Origin: Chroococcus sp. CMT-3BRIN-NPC107
GTDB taxonomy: Bacteria > Cyanobacteriota > Cyanobacteriia > Cyanobacteriales > Chroococcidiopsidaceae
Length of the DNA: 64,000 bases
Assembly: GCA_019359635.1 (NCBI GenBank)
Contig: JAHHGY010000002.1
Coordinates: 1-64,000, forward strand
Direction of reading: 5' to 3'
Shown in pieces: positions 35,652-45,077 of this stretch. Under the pieces are notes generated by a model. The model was not told the origin of the DNA. It saw only the letters and a list, made by a program, of their open reading frames with translations, and made no database searches. Within the stretch, counting starts at the first letter, position 1, and each line of letters opens with the position of its first letter. Both the position numbers and the translations under genes were made by a program.

Positions 35652-35944
35652 TTATAACTTTTTATCTTATAGGAGGTAGCTTTTGCGCCTTCTATTTTTA
35701 TTTTTTATAGCTTATTTCCCATACTTCCAAAACATCAGACTGTTTGCGGGTAAAGCGTTTCAAAACTGTTCTATTTCTATAGGAAGACTTGAGCGTAAAT
35801 AAAATTTATTCTAAAGGTTGATTCTATTTACTTGAAACCCAGATAAATTTGTGTGTGAAAGTTGTTTGCTAATCCGCCTGTAATTTTTGTAGAAAATAAT
35901 TAACTCACAGACAACCAAAGTATTAAGCATAAAGAGGAAATATC
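35652..35944. other. Intergenic region upstream of the WGxxGxxG protein
   Basis: About 290 bp, AT-rich, no coding frame. A GAGG Shine-Dalgarno (35934-35937, aaagaggaaatatcATG) precedes the next gene. No recognised operator was seen. Confidence 0.45.
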
Positions 35945-36253
35945 ATGAATTCTAAATTGTCAAAAATCGCTGGTGCTAGTGTTATAGCTGTAAGTTTAGC
36001 TGTAATGCCCTTATCTTTACCTGTTTCGGCGCAAAATGCCGATCCTACCGCTCCTACTACAACTCAAACCAGTCCTGAATCTAACGCACCAACCATTGAC
36101 ACTACTCCTTTTCAAGAAACCAAAAATGACAACAACAACTGGGGTTGGTTAGGATTATTGGGTTTAATTGGTTTAGCAAATTTATTCCGGAAGCCAAAAA
36201 CTGCCGCTTATAGCGATCCAAATACAGTAAGTTCGACAACTACTAGATATTAA
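35945..36253 (+). CDS. Exported small protein with WGxxGxxGLxGL C-terminal anchor
   Basis: A 102-residue protein. Residues 1-30 are a signal peptide (SKIAGASVIAVSLAVMPLSL, then PVSAQ). Residues ~31-65 are Thr/Pro/Asn-rich and probably disordered. The last third has NNNWGWLGLLGLIGLANLF followed by a basic RKPK and a polar tail. This arrangement matches the WGxxGxxG-CTERM small proteins annotated in cyanobacteria, in which the motif is thought to be a sorting or anchoring signal. The cognate processing enzyme and the function are unknown. It has its own terminator at 36281-36312 and a good Shine-Dalgarno. Confidence 0.88.
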   Translation: MNSKLSKIAGASVIAVSLAVMPLSLPVSAQNADPTAPTTTQTSPESNAPTIDTTPFQETKNDNNNWGWLGLLGLIGLANLFRKPKTAAYSDPNTVSSTTTRY

Positions 36254-36280
36254 TCATTTAGTTTAGATATAAATAAAGGG

Positions 36281-36312
36281 CAGGAAGGTGCGATCGCGCC
36301 TTCCTGTTTTTT
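36281..36312 (+). terminator. Rho-independent terminator with a HIP1 loop
   Basis: CAGGAAGG (36281-36288) and CCTTCCTG (36299-36306) with the inner GCGATCGC forming the rest of the stem and loop, followed by TTTTTTG (36306-36312). It is a strong hairpin with a T-run, 27 bp after the WGxxGxxG protein stop. Confidence 0.88.
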
Positions 36313-36352
36313 GTTATCTTACACATTTAACACTTTATTTTAGCTATACGAT

Positions 36353-36832
36353 TTACTCCATTAATTTTTTATTTTTCATCATTGTCTCAAATTCATTTAT
36401 ATCTTTTTCAGAATTAAATGCTCTAAGTGGCAAATATTCAAACATCACTTGTGTCATATACAAAAAATACCATTCAGATTCTCTATTAATTTTTAAATAA
36501 TTATTAAAATGCACCTTAGTTAAACTGCCATCTTCAAAAGTCATGCTGAAATAATTATCAGTAATCTCACAAGTTCTATTTTTTAAATGAAGCCCAGGTT
36601 GTGATTTTGCCGAAGTATTAAGAAAAGGAAAAATTAAAAGATAGCCAAGCAAAATCCCAGACCAGATAGCTATAGAGACAGCTAAAGAGTTAAATCCAGA
36701 ACAAAATACAATTATTATTGTGAAACTTGCCAATCCAATTATTAAATCTTTAATCGATCTATAGTAAGCAATGTTAATAACATGACGAAATTCTGCTTTT
36801 GATGTATTAAATTCTTTTGTTTTTATAATCAT
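36353..36832 (-). CDS. YcxB-like membrane protein
   Basis: A 159-residue protein with an N-terminal cytosolic stretch, two hydrophobic segments (~27-49 and ~51-71), and a C-terminal domain like the YcxB family: CEITDNYFSMTFEDGSLTKV, then HFNNYLKINRESEWYFLYM, and LPLRAFNSEKDINEFETMM. The pattern of a strand-rich domain ending in LP-x-RAF followed by an E/D-rich helix is the family mark. Function unknown. The gene is richer in A+T than its neighbours and lacks HIP1 sites, which could mean recent acquisition. It ends in front of the terminator region of the convergent WGxxGxxG gene. Confidence 0.72.
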   Translation of the reverse strand: MIIKTKEFNTSKAEFRHVINIAYYRSIKDLIIGLASFTIIIVFCSGFNSLAVSIAIWSGILLGYLLIFPFLNTSAKSQPGLHLKNRTCEITDNYFSMTFEDGSLTKVHFNNYLKINRESEWYFLYMTQVMFEYLPLRAFNSEKDINEFETMMKNKKLME

Positions 36833-36851
36833 AAAAAGTAGTTTTTACAAC

Positions 36852-37337
36852 TTAAGCTAGAATTAACGCTTGAGAACTACGACATAATACTGCGATATCT
36901 TCCTCATCTAAATTTACAGGTGTGCCACTACGGATAAGTTCTGTAAAATCTTCATTGGGAACCATAATACATAAAGCATATAACCGAGTATTTCCGGTAT
37001 TTTCTATTACATGAGTTCCCGTAGGCGGCACTAAAAGACTGTTGCCAGCTTTAATTGCTACAGTTTTTCCATCACAAATTGCCCTACCTTCACCTTGTAA
37101 AATAAAAAACATTTCTACAGCAGTTTGATGGCGATTTGGCGGAGTTTTACCACCCACATCAAAAATTTCTACACAAACTGTTAAAGAAACATTAGCAGTT
37201 GCACTATCAAAAATGATCGCTAACTTATTAGTATCGCCGGGACTAATCCGAAAAGCTTGGTAGTCTTGGGGAGACTTAGCTACCAAAATCATGCAGCGCG
37301 AAGCATCCATACAGCTATTAGTTAAATTACTACTCAA
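36852..37337 (-). CDS. Cupin domain protein
   Basis: A 161-residue single-domain cupin. The metal-binding motif 1 region reads GGKTPPNRHQTAVEMFFILQGEG, to be read as GGKTPPNRHQ then VEMFFILQGEG, with a Glu ligand and one His. Motif 2 is GNSLLVPPTGTHVIENTGN with its His. The start given is the longest ATG; an internal one at codon 16 (MILVAKSPQDYQAFRISPG) fits the fold better and may be the real start. Substrate unknown. It lies 19 bp upstream of the YcxB-like gene on the same strand, so they may be co-transcribed. Confidence 0.82.
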   Translation of the reverse strand: MSSNLTNSCMDASRCMILVAKSPQDYQAFRISPGDTNKLAIIFDSATANVSLTVCVEIFDVGGKTPPNRHQTAVEMFFILQGEGRAICDGKTVAIKAGNSLLVPPTGTHVIENTGNTRLYALCIMVPNEDFTELIRSGTPVNLDEEDIAVLCRSSQALILA

Positions 37338-37500
37338 TTAATGACCCATTAATTGCCAAAAAACAGCCAACAATACATAAATTATTGTGTCAAAACTGGC
37401 GATCGCACCCAGCATCGAAACGTTGCTAATTTAGTAGATAAGCGGGTTATGAGTAAGCCAATGTATAAAAAGTTATTGGGCGATCGCACTGGGGGCAAAA

Positions 37501-37821
37501 ATGACCAATATTGAGTGCGAGCTAAAAGAAATTTTAACTAGAGTTGAAGGTAGATTGGACAAATTAGAAGGAAAGGTTGACAAAATTGGCGAGGATGTTA
37601 ATGATTTTCAGCTAAAAATGACTGAGGAGATTGGTGGTTTAAAGACAGATTTAATTAGAGTAGAAACTGCCCTCAAAAGCGAAATTGAAGTGCTATCAAG
37701 AAATGTAAATAACATCGTCGAGCGCATAGATACCCAAGAATTTATCAACTGAGGTGTGATTATTGGGTTAATTCTGGCGGTATTAGGTAGATTTGCAAAA
37801 GTTTTTGGCTTAACAAACTAA
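37501..37821 (+). pseudogene. Coiled-coil protein with C-terminal anchor, split by an in-frame TGA
   Basis: From the ATG at 37501 the frame gives 83 residues of charged heptads (LTRVEGRLDKLEGKVDKIGE and NVNNIVERIDTQEFIN), an obvious coiled coil, and stops at a TGA at 37750-37752. The same frame then continues GVIIGLILAVLGRFAKVFGLTN to a TAA at 37819-37821, which is a membrane helix. Many cyanobacterial proteins of this small coiled-coil type end in QEFINRG followed by such a helix. CGA (Arg) to TGA would explain the break. Function of the family is unknown to me. The truncated product would lose its anchor. Confidence 0.75.
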
Positions 37822-37882
37822 ATTGTATTAGAAAGGATAAGACTTAAAGATTTCGCTCATACTAAAAAGAGCAGCTAATTAA

Positions 37883-38980
<1,098 letters not shown>

Positions 38981-39030
38981 AAATTAGCTTGTCAGCTTTA
39001 TAATGCTAAAATTATAGATGCTTAACAATT

Positions 39031-39104
39031 GGGGCTGTAGCTCAGTTGGATAGAGCGAGCGCCTCCTAAGCGCTAGGTCGCGCGTTCGAGACGCGCCAGT
39101 CCCG
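39031..39104 (+). tRNA. tRNA-Arg (anticodon CCU)
   Basis: A complete 74-nt cloverleaf. Acceptor GGGGCTG (39031-39037) pairs with CAGTCCC (39097-39103) with one G-U. The anticodon stem is AGCGC/GCGCT around loop CTCCTAA, anticodon CCT at 39065-39067, decoding AGG. The T arm is GCGCG-TTCGAGA-CGCGC. The discriminator is G (39104); the CCA end is not encoded in place and must be added by the CCA enzyme. No intron. Confidence 0.96.
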
Positions 39105-39148
39105 TCCATTGCCTGCTAATCTAGATCGTCGTGCTAGAGCGCGATTTT

Positions 39149-39751
39149 ATGTTAAAAAGCAGGCAAAATCAAAAATCAGTTAAAAAAAGAGGCTTTAAGA
39201 GCAGGGGTTGGCGGCTTGTATTAACCCTTGCTCTGCCAGTTTTGCTATGGATGGGATACAAGCAAGTTAGAAGCCTAGAAACTCCTCAAGCTGTATTAGT
39301 TTTAGGTGGTTCCTCTACTAAGTTGGAGCGAGAAAGAGTTGCAGCTAAATTAGCGCTTCAGTATCCCAATTTACAGATTTGGGTGTCTTCTGGTAGCACA
39401 AATGAAAATTACGTGACGCGGGTATTTGCTAAAGCTGGTATTAGTCCTCAACGCCTGCATTTAGATTATCAAGCAAAAGATACGGTAACTAATTTCACTA
39501 CGCTGGTAGATGACTTTCAATCTCGCGGGATCAAACGGGTTTATTTAGTTACTTCTGACTACCATATGCGCCGCGCTCGTCTGGTAGGGGAAATTGTTTT
39601 AGGTAGCCGAGGTATTGATTTGCAGCCAGTTGTAGTACAAAGTAAAATAGTTCAAGAAACCCGCTCTAAAGCCCTGCGCGATGGAGTCAGGGCAGTATTA
39701 TGGGTGGTAACGGGTCATACTGGATCGACTTTAGCTAAAAACTCAAAATAG
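39149..39751 (+). CDS. YdcF/SanA-like (DUF218) family protein
   Basis: A 200-residue protein with an N-terminal membrane anchor (LVLTLALPVLLWMGY, after a basic KKRGFKSRGWR) and a DUF218 domain: PQAVLVLGGSSTKLERERVA, then LQIWVSSGS, DYQAKDTVTNFTTLVDDFQ, and VYLVTSDYHMRRARLVGEIV. These are the family's phosphate or nucleotide-site-like motifs. Relatives are linked to envelope integrity (SanA/ElyC) but the reaction is unknown. The start chosen is the ATG at 39149; a GTG at 39131 would add MLERDF. It begins 44 bp after the tRNA. Confidence 0.88.
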   Translation: MLKSRQNQKSVKKRGFKSRGWRLVLTLALPVLLWMGYKQVRSLETPQAVLVLGGSSTKLERERVAAKLALQYPNLQIWVSSGSTNENYVTRVFAKAGISPQRLHLDYQAKDTVTNFTTLVDDFQSRGIKRVYLVTSDYHMRRARLVGEIVLGSRGIDLQPVVVQSKIVQETRSKALRDGVRAVLWVVTGHTGSTLAKNSK

Positions 39752-39754
39752 CGG

Positions 39755-40042
39755 TTAGGGCTCTTGAATTAAAACGTAAGGCTGGACTATAAGCGTATTA
39801 AACCGCTTTTGAAGGTCGCTATTCCAATCACTTAACTGAGTTTGGGAGGGTTTTTGGATTAATTGTTCGCTAATCCAGTGTTGCACAGATGTTGAATTGT
39901 CACTGGCGATCGCAATTCCCACATCTACTAAGTTTAATTCTTTTGCTACTACCAGTACACTATCGCGCTTAACGTGAGGAATCAGCCATTCCCACGCTGC
40001 TTCGTCTAGGTTTTCTGCTAATTCTGTTCTCAATTCTGCCAT
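39755..40042 (-). CDS. DUF2288 family protein
   Basis: A 95-residue soluble protein of DUF2288: MAELRTELAENLDEAAWEWL, then IPHVKRDSVLVVAKELNLVDVGIAIASDN (read as PHVKRDSVLVVA and LNLVDVGIAIA), and VQHWISEQLIQKPSQTQL, ending with NTLIVQPYVLIQE. The family occurs in cyanobacteria and proteobacteria; no function is known to me. Its stop is 3 bp from the YdcF gene's stop, tail to tail. It is 57 bp downstream of the AI-2E transporter gene's end region on the same strand, so it could be read upstream of, and separately from, that gene. Confidence 0.85.
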   Translation of the reverse strand: MAELRTELAENLDEAAWEWLIPHVKRDSVLVVAKELNLVDVGIAIASDNSTSVQHWISEQLIQKPSQTQLSDWNSDLQKRFNTLIVQPYVLIQEP

Positions 40043-40099
40043 AACAATAAATAAATGTACTCCACTTATCTATACTAAATTATTTGAGTATTTGGGCGA

Positions 40100-41137
40100 T
40101 TAAGCCTCTGCTTTCATTTCGTCTATTTCAAATAAAGTAACTAAAACTCCGGCGATGGGGATAGAAATAAATACTCCTAATAATCCGGCTATTTTTGCTC
40201 CTACTAACAAGGCAAAAAATACAACTACCGGGTTCAAATTTAACGATCCCTGCATGACTCTAGGAGAAATTAGGTTGTCCTGAATTTGTTGCAGGATAAT
40301 ACAAGCAATTAAAACTTTTGCGGCTAAAAATACATTTTGGGATAAGACAATTAAAGTAATTATACTAACTCCCAAAGTTGCGCCAATTCCCGGAATTGCA
40401 TCAAAAATAGCAACTATTAAGGCTAAGACTAAGGGGAAAGGTACTCTTAATACTAAAAACAATAAAAAACTAGAAGTAGACAAAAATAACATTAACAGCA
40501 CTTGTCCCTTGAAAAAACCTAGAAATTTGCGCTTAACAACTGCTGTAAAACGATTGCGTAGTTGTCTAGGGATAGCTTTGAGCGCTAAATTCCATAATCT
40601 TTCGCCATCTAATAGCATGAATAAAGCAACTACCGCAATTAAGAGTAAAGTTACTAAGTTAGCCAAAAATACCTGTAGAGTAGCCAAACTAGAACCAATT
40701 AATCCTAATGCTTGATTACGCAATTGTTCTTCGATTCCGGTTAAATTTACTTGCAGATTGCGATCGCGCAAAAAATCTTCTGCTTGTCCAACTAAAGGCG
40801 CTAAAGAATTTAAAAAGGCAGTTACACTGTCAATTAATTGTTGTCCTTGATATAAAATAGCTAAACCTACAGTTGCTGTAAGACCACCAAGCAATAAAAG
40901 GCTAGATATAAAAACTACACTAACTGCTAAACCATGCGGTAAAAAACGCCGCAACCAGCGCACGGGATAGCTAAGTAAAAAAGCTAAAATTGCCGCCGAT
41001 GTAAAAATAACAATTACTGTTTCAAAATAAGCTAAAAGAGTTACTAAAGCCCAGCCAGAGAGAAATAGTAATAGAAAACGGACTAAAAATAAATTATTTA
41101 ATTTGTCCCAAAAATCTTTAGTAGACACTTCATTCAT
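40100..41137 (-). CDS. AI-2E family transporter (PerM/YdiK-like)
   Basis: A 345-residue membrane protein with about eight hydrophobic segments and the family's large hydrophilic loop after the third one (QQLIDSVTAFLNSLAPLVGQ...). Typical marks are RRFLPHGLAVSVVFISSLL near residue 65 and the C-terminal FDAIPGIGATLGV, then QQIQDNLISPRVMQGSLNLNP and PVVVFFALLVGAKIAGLLG. The name is historical; members export varied small molecules and AI-2 transport should not be assumed. It is 95 bp downstream of plsC on the same strand and may be a trailing member of the lipid operon. Confidence 0.92.
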   Translation of the reverse strand: MNEVSTKDFWDKLNNLFLVRFLLLFLSGWALVTLLAYFETVIVIFTSAAILAFLLSYPVRWLRRFLPHGLAVSVVFISSLLLLGGLTATVGLAILYQGQQLIDSVTAFLNSLAPLVGQAEDFLRDRNLQVNLTGIEEQLRNQALGLIGSSLATLQVFLANLVTLLLIAVVALFMLLDGERLWNLALKAIPRQLRNRFTAVVKRKFLGFFKGQVLLMLFLSTSSFLLFLVLRVPFPLVLALIVAIFDAIPGIGATLGVSIITLIVLSQNVFLAAKVLIACIILQQIQDNLISPRVMQGSLNLNPVVVFFALLVGAKIAGLLGVFISIPIAGVLVTLFEIDEMKAEA

Positions 41138-41232
41138 GTTTGCACCTAATCTGTCTGGTATGGCTTATTGAAGCCAAAACCAAGGGTACAAATAAGTAAG
41201 TGTAAAGTCTACTCTCATTCGGTATATTTTTA

Positions 41233-41871
41233 CTAGCGCCCCATTTCGTGAAGTGCTGCAATTGCTTCTGTACATTCAAGAGTAGTGGCTTGCAATTGTT
41301 GGCGATTTGTAGAAGCGGGAGGAGCAATAACTTTACCAATTCTAATCGTAATGGGAACGGGGCGCACAATTGCCGAACCCTTAATTAAAACTCCTTGAGT
41401 TCCCCACAAACTAACGGGTAAGATTGGCGCTTGGGCTTTAGCGGCAATTAAAGCTGCACCAATTTTAGGATCGTTAATTTTGCCATCAGGGGTACGAGTC
41501 CCTTCTAAAAAAACCCCTGTAGCCCAGCCATTTTCCAATGATTGTAGCGCCGAACGAATAGCAGAGCGATCGCTCGCTCCCCGACTTACAGGATACGCGC
41601 CGTATAACTTTATCGCTTTGCCCAAAACGGGAATCTTAAATAGTTCTTCTTTTGCCATATAAGCCACAGGGCGACCTACCGCGCAAGAAAGCAATGGCGG
41701 GTCGAAGTAACTAGCATGATTGCTGACAACTACCAAGGAACCACTTTTAGGCACGTTTTCCGCGCCATATACGCGCCCTCGTAAATAAAGGTGCAGTGTA
41801 GGGCTGACTATTGACCACTTAAACAGGTGGTAAAGTAACAGACTAATTGATGGTTCGCGGCTTCTGCCCAT
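41233..41871 (-). CDS. plsC: 1-acyl-sn-glycerol-3-phosphate acyltransferase
   Basis: Acylates lysophosphatidate to phosphatidate at the membrane. The 212-residue protein has acyltransferase motif I NHASYFDP (H-x4-D), motif II-like YGAYPVSRGASDRSAIR, motif III VFLEGTRTPDGK and motif IV LPVSLWGTQ. N-terminal hydrophobic LLLYHLFKWSIVSPTLHLYL probably anchors it. It lies 9 bp after fabD in the plsX-fabH-fabD-plsC set, so it is very likely the phospholipid-synthesis enzyme rather than an accessory acyltransferase. Confidence 0.95.
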   Translation of the reverse strand: MGRSREPSISLLLYHLFKWSIVSPTLHLYLRGRVYGAENVPKSGSLVVVSNHASYFDPPLLSCAVGRPVAYMAKEELFKIPVLGKAIKLYGAYPVSRGASDRSAIRSALQSLENGWATGVFLEGTRTPDGKINDPKIGAALIAAKAQAPILPVSLWGTQGVLIKGSAIVRPVPITIRIGKVIAPPASTNRQQLQATTLECTEAIAALHEMGR

Positions 41872-41880
41872 TTGGTGACA

Positions 41881-42774
41881 CTATGACTTGGCGTTTAGTA
41901 CCATTTCGGCACTACTAATATTTTCTAACTTCAATGTAGGGCAGGTGCGTTTGATTAAACCTGTTAAAACCGTACCATGTCCAATTTCTATAACTTTCTC
42001 TATCCCTTCAGTAAGTAATTGCTCGCAAATTTCTCGCCAGCGTACAGAACCCGTCATTTGTTTAATCAACCGCTCTTTCAAAACATCCGCGTCTGTAGAA
42101 GGTATGGGGTCTACATTAGACATTACCGGGATGGTGGCGCTGTTAAAGTTTACGGGGGCTAAAATTTCTTGAAATTGACTAGCGGCGAGTGCCATTAATG
42201 GCGAGTGAAATGCTCCCGATACATTTAAGGGAATAGCGCGTTTGACTTTAATTTGAGGTAGCAACATTTCCACCGCTTTAGGAGTTCCAGAAATTACTAC
42301 TTGAGCGGCACTATTATCGTTAGCTAAAACTACATCAGAAATTTGGTCTAATTGCTTAAGTAATTGTTCGCGCTCAAAGCCAATTAATGCTACCATTTTG
42401 CCCCCTGCAGAGCTATCCATAAGTTCGGCTCTAGCTTTTACTAAACGCAATCCCGTCGCCCAATCAAAAACTCCAGCAACATAGAGGGCTGTATATTCGC
42501 CTAAACTATGACCAGCAACTAAAGCCGGGGTTGCGCCTTGTAGCTTTAAAGCGTCCGCTAAAATGCTTTCGATTACATACAAACTAGGCTGAGTGTACAA
42601 CGTCCGCGATACTTTGTCTTCTGGATGCTGACAAATTTCTCGTACAGACCAACCTAAAATCTCCTCGGATTGTGCCAACTTTTCCGAAGCTGCACCAGAA
42701 GAGGTGAATAAATCGCTCCCCATACCAATCGCTTGCGAACCTTGTCCTGAAAATACCCACGCCGTTTTAGTCAT
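41881..42774 (-). CDS. fabD: Malonyl-CoA:ACP transacylase
   Basis: Transfers malonyl from CoA to acyl carrier protein for fatty-acid elongation. The 297-residue protein has the oxyanion motif GQGSQAIGMG, the nucleophile S90 in GHSLGEY, a conserved Arg in LVKARAELM and the catalytic H190 in GAFHSPLM. Full length and intact. It follows fabH by 30 bp and precedes plsC by 9 bp in the lipid operon. Confidence 0.97.
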   Translation of the reverse strand: MTKTAWVFSGQGSQAIGMGSDLFTSSGAASEKLAQSEEILGWSVREICQHPEDKVSRTLYTQPSLYVIESILADALKLQGATPALVAGHSLGEYTALYVAGVFDWATGLRLVKARAELMDSSAGGKMVALIGFEREQLLKQLDQISDVVLANDNSAAQVVISGTPKAVEMLLPQIKVKRAIPLNVSGAFHSPLMALAASQFQEILAPVNFNSATIPVMSNVDPIPSTDADVLKERLIKQMTGSVRWREICEQLLTEGIEKVIEIGHGTVLTGLIKRTCPTLKLENISSAEMVLNAKS

Positions 42775-42804
42775 TGAAAAAATTGTGAATTTTTAAGTAA
42801 ATAT

Positions 42805-43797
42805 TTAAATTCCCCATTTAAAAATCGCCGCCCCCCAAGTTAAACCAGCGCCAAAACCCGAAGTAACAATAGTATCGCCAGTTTTAATGTGTCCAGCGCG
42901 TACGGCCTCATCTAAAGCGATGGGAATCGAAGCGGCGGAAGTGTTGCCGTAATTAGCAAGATTGCTGATGACTTTGTGACTGGGAATATTTAGCCTTTGG
43001 GCAACAGCATCAAGAATGCGTTGATTTGCTTGATGCAATATCAACCAATCTACTTGCTCGGAAGTGATATTAGCTCGAAATAAAGCCTTATCAATGACCT
43101 CTGGAACGCGCTGGACGGCGAAACGATAAACTTCTTTGCCATTCATCGTAATTGGTTTAAAGTTGCCCTTGCCAACCTCAAGATCGGGGGTAAGGGGCTG
43201 TGATTTGGGAGTATAAGACAAATTTAAACAGTTATTTTGCGTACCGTCGCTTCTGATTTCAAATCCTAACAGGCGATCGCTTTCCTTTGCCTGCATAACC
43301 ACCGCCCCCGCACCATCGCCAAATAGTACGCAAGTGCTGCGGTCTTGCCAATCTACCCAACGCGACAAAATATCACCGCCAATTAAAACAACGTTTTGAT
43401 AAACTCCGGTTCTAATAAACTGAGCCGCCGTAACTAGCCCAAATACAAAGCCAGAGCAAGCCGCCGTGAGGTCAAAAGCGACCGCGTTAGTTGCTCCAAT
43501 TTGGGTTTGAATTTGACAAGCGCTGCCAAATAAGTCGTCGGCGGTAGAAGTTGCCAAAATAATTAAATCAATGTCTATTGGGGAAATTCCCGCCATTGCG
43601 ATCGCGCCCTTTGCGGCAATAGCAGCAATTTCACTGACAGACTGGGCGGAATTAGCTAGTCGCCTTTGCCTAATTCCCGTGCGCGAGGCTATCCATTCAT
43701 CCGAGGTATCAACTAACTTGCTAATTGCTTCGTTATCCAAGCAATTTGTGGGCAAAGCCGAGCCACTCCCCGTAATTGCTACGCCTAAATTTTGCAA
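42805..43797 (-). CDS. fabH: Beta-ketoacyl-ACP synthase III
   Basis: Condenses acetyl-CoA with malonyl-ACP to start fatty-acid synthesis. The 330-residue protein has the Cys-His-Asn triad C114 (TAACSGF), H255 (LHQANQRI) and N285 (NYGNTSAAS), and the family's TSDEWIASRTGIRQRR. FGDGAGAVV is normal. It lies 59 bp after plsX and 30 bp before fabD. All active-site residues are intact. Confidence 0.97.
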   Translation of the reverse strand: MQNLGVAITGSGSALPTNCLDNEAISKLVDTSDEWIASRTGIRQRRLANSAQSVSEIAAIAAKGAIAMAGISPIDIDLIILATSTADDLFGSACQIQTQIGATNAVAFDLTAACSGFVFGLVTAAQFIRTGVYQNVVLIGGDILSRWVDWQDRSTCVLFGDGAGAVVMQAKESDRLLGFEIRSDGTQNNCLNLSYTPKSQPLTPDLEVGKGNFKPITMNGKEVYRFAVQRVPEVIDKALFRANITSEQVDWLILHQANQRILDAVAQRLNIPSHKVISNLANYGNTSAASIPIALDEAVRAGHIKTGDTIVTSGFGAGLTWGAAIFKWGI

Positions 43798-43856
43798 AAT
43801 TATTCTCCAATGGTGACGTGCGAACTGTATATAAGAGGATAAATTTGGTTTATGCC

Positions 43857-44906
43857 TTACTCACCACTATTCGCTTCACTACTGCTAGTTGCCGATTGCT
43901 TTTTGCTACCATTTTGAGACGAAATATGTTCTAAAACTCGACGATCGATCGCTTCTTTTGCTAAACGAATTGCATTAAACACCGACGGCGCTTGCGAACT
44001 ACCGTGACTGATAATACAGATCCCCGCAACTCCAAGCAACAGCCCGCCTCCATGTTCGGCATGATCTACGCGCTGTTTGATTCGTTTTAAATTGGGTTTT
44101 AAAACTGCTGTGCCGATTTGACCGCGCAAGCCTTGGGGTAATTCTTCCCGCAAAATTTGCAGCATGACTTCGCCCACAGCTTCGGCAAATTTTAGCAGCA
44201 CGTTACCTGTAAATCCGTCGCAGACAATTACATCAAAACGCCCGGAAAGTACGTCGCGCCCTTCAGCATTGCCAATAAAAGAAACTCGCGGATTTTGTTC
44301 TAGCAATTCGTAAGTCCGAAGTGCCAAATCGTTACCCTTACAAGATTCTTCCCCAATATTTAATAACCCAACTTTGGGTTCATCAACTCCCAGTACATAC
44401 TGGCTGTAAACCGAACCCATGATGGCAAACTGTTCTAAAAATTTCGGTCGACAGTCTACATTTGCCCCAACATCTAAAATGATTACGGGCTTGCTGGCAA
44501 TTGTCGGTAATACCGCGCCAATAGCTGGGCGGTCAATACCTTTCAATCGTCCTAAGCGCAACAATCCGGCTGCCATAGCTGCCCCAGAGTGTCCGGCAGA
44601 AACCACCGCATCGGCTCGTTGCTGCTTAACCAAATCCATCGCTATGTTAATTGAAGCCTTGGGTTTGCGTCTAATGCCGCTTAAAGGCTCCTCATGCATT
44701 TCGATTGTTCCTTCCGCCGAAACAATTTCTAATTGCCCAAAATTAGTTTGCTGCGGTAAGTGCGCTTTAATTTGCTGGGGGTCGCCCACCAACAAAATTT
44801 CTACGTCTAATTCTTCCCTTGCTCGCAACGCCCCTGTAATAATTTCGGCGGGGGCATGATCCCCACCCATGGCATCAATTGCGATCCGTGCGCGAGTAGC
44901 TCCCAT
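43857..44906 (-). CDS. plsX: Phosphate acyltransferase PlsX
   Basis: Makes acyl-phosphate from acyl-ACP, the donor for glycerol-3-phosphate acylation by PlsY. The 349-residue protein has the N-terminal RIAIDAMGGDHAP, then VSAGHSGAAMAAGLLRLGRL, the central DVGANVDCRPKFLEQFAIMG and GNAEGRDVLSGRFDVIVCDGFTGNV. The C-terminal ~20 residues are Ser-rich and extend past the usual end. It is the first gene of plsX-fabH-fabD-plsC; the promoter should lie in 44907-45077, shared divergently with the peptidase gene. Confidence 0.97.
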   Translation of the reverse strand: MGATRARIAIDAMGGDHAPAEIITGALRAREELDVEILLVGDPQQIKAHLPQQTNFGQLEIVSAEGTIEMHEEPLSGIRRKPKASINIAMDLVKQQRADAVVSAGHSGAAMAAGLLRLGRLKGIDRPAIGAVLPTIASKPVIILDVGANVDCRPKFLEQFAIMGSVYSQYVLGVDEPKVGLLNIGEESCKGNDLALRTYELLEQNPRVSFIGNAEGRDVLSGRFDVIVCDGFTGNVLLKFAEAVGEVMLQILREELPQGLRGQIGTAVLKPNLKRIKQRVDHAEHGGGLLLGVAGICIISHGSSQAPSVFNAIRLAKEAIDRRVLEHISSQNGSKKQSATSSSEANSGE

Positions 44907-45077
44907 TGATTAAAATTTCTAGAAACCTTCAAAATTTTACCAGATGCTTTCCCCCAAACACGCAATCTTACGGTTATTTAGTGAGACATTAGAAAAGTAT
45001 TTGGCAAATACATCAGTGAAAGGCGCGGATATCCGTGTTAAAAGCGCTCTTTTATAAGTAAATAGGCGAATATTTTA

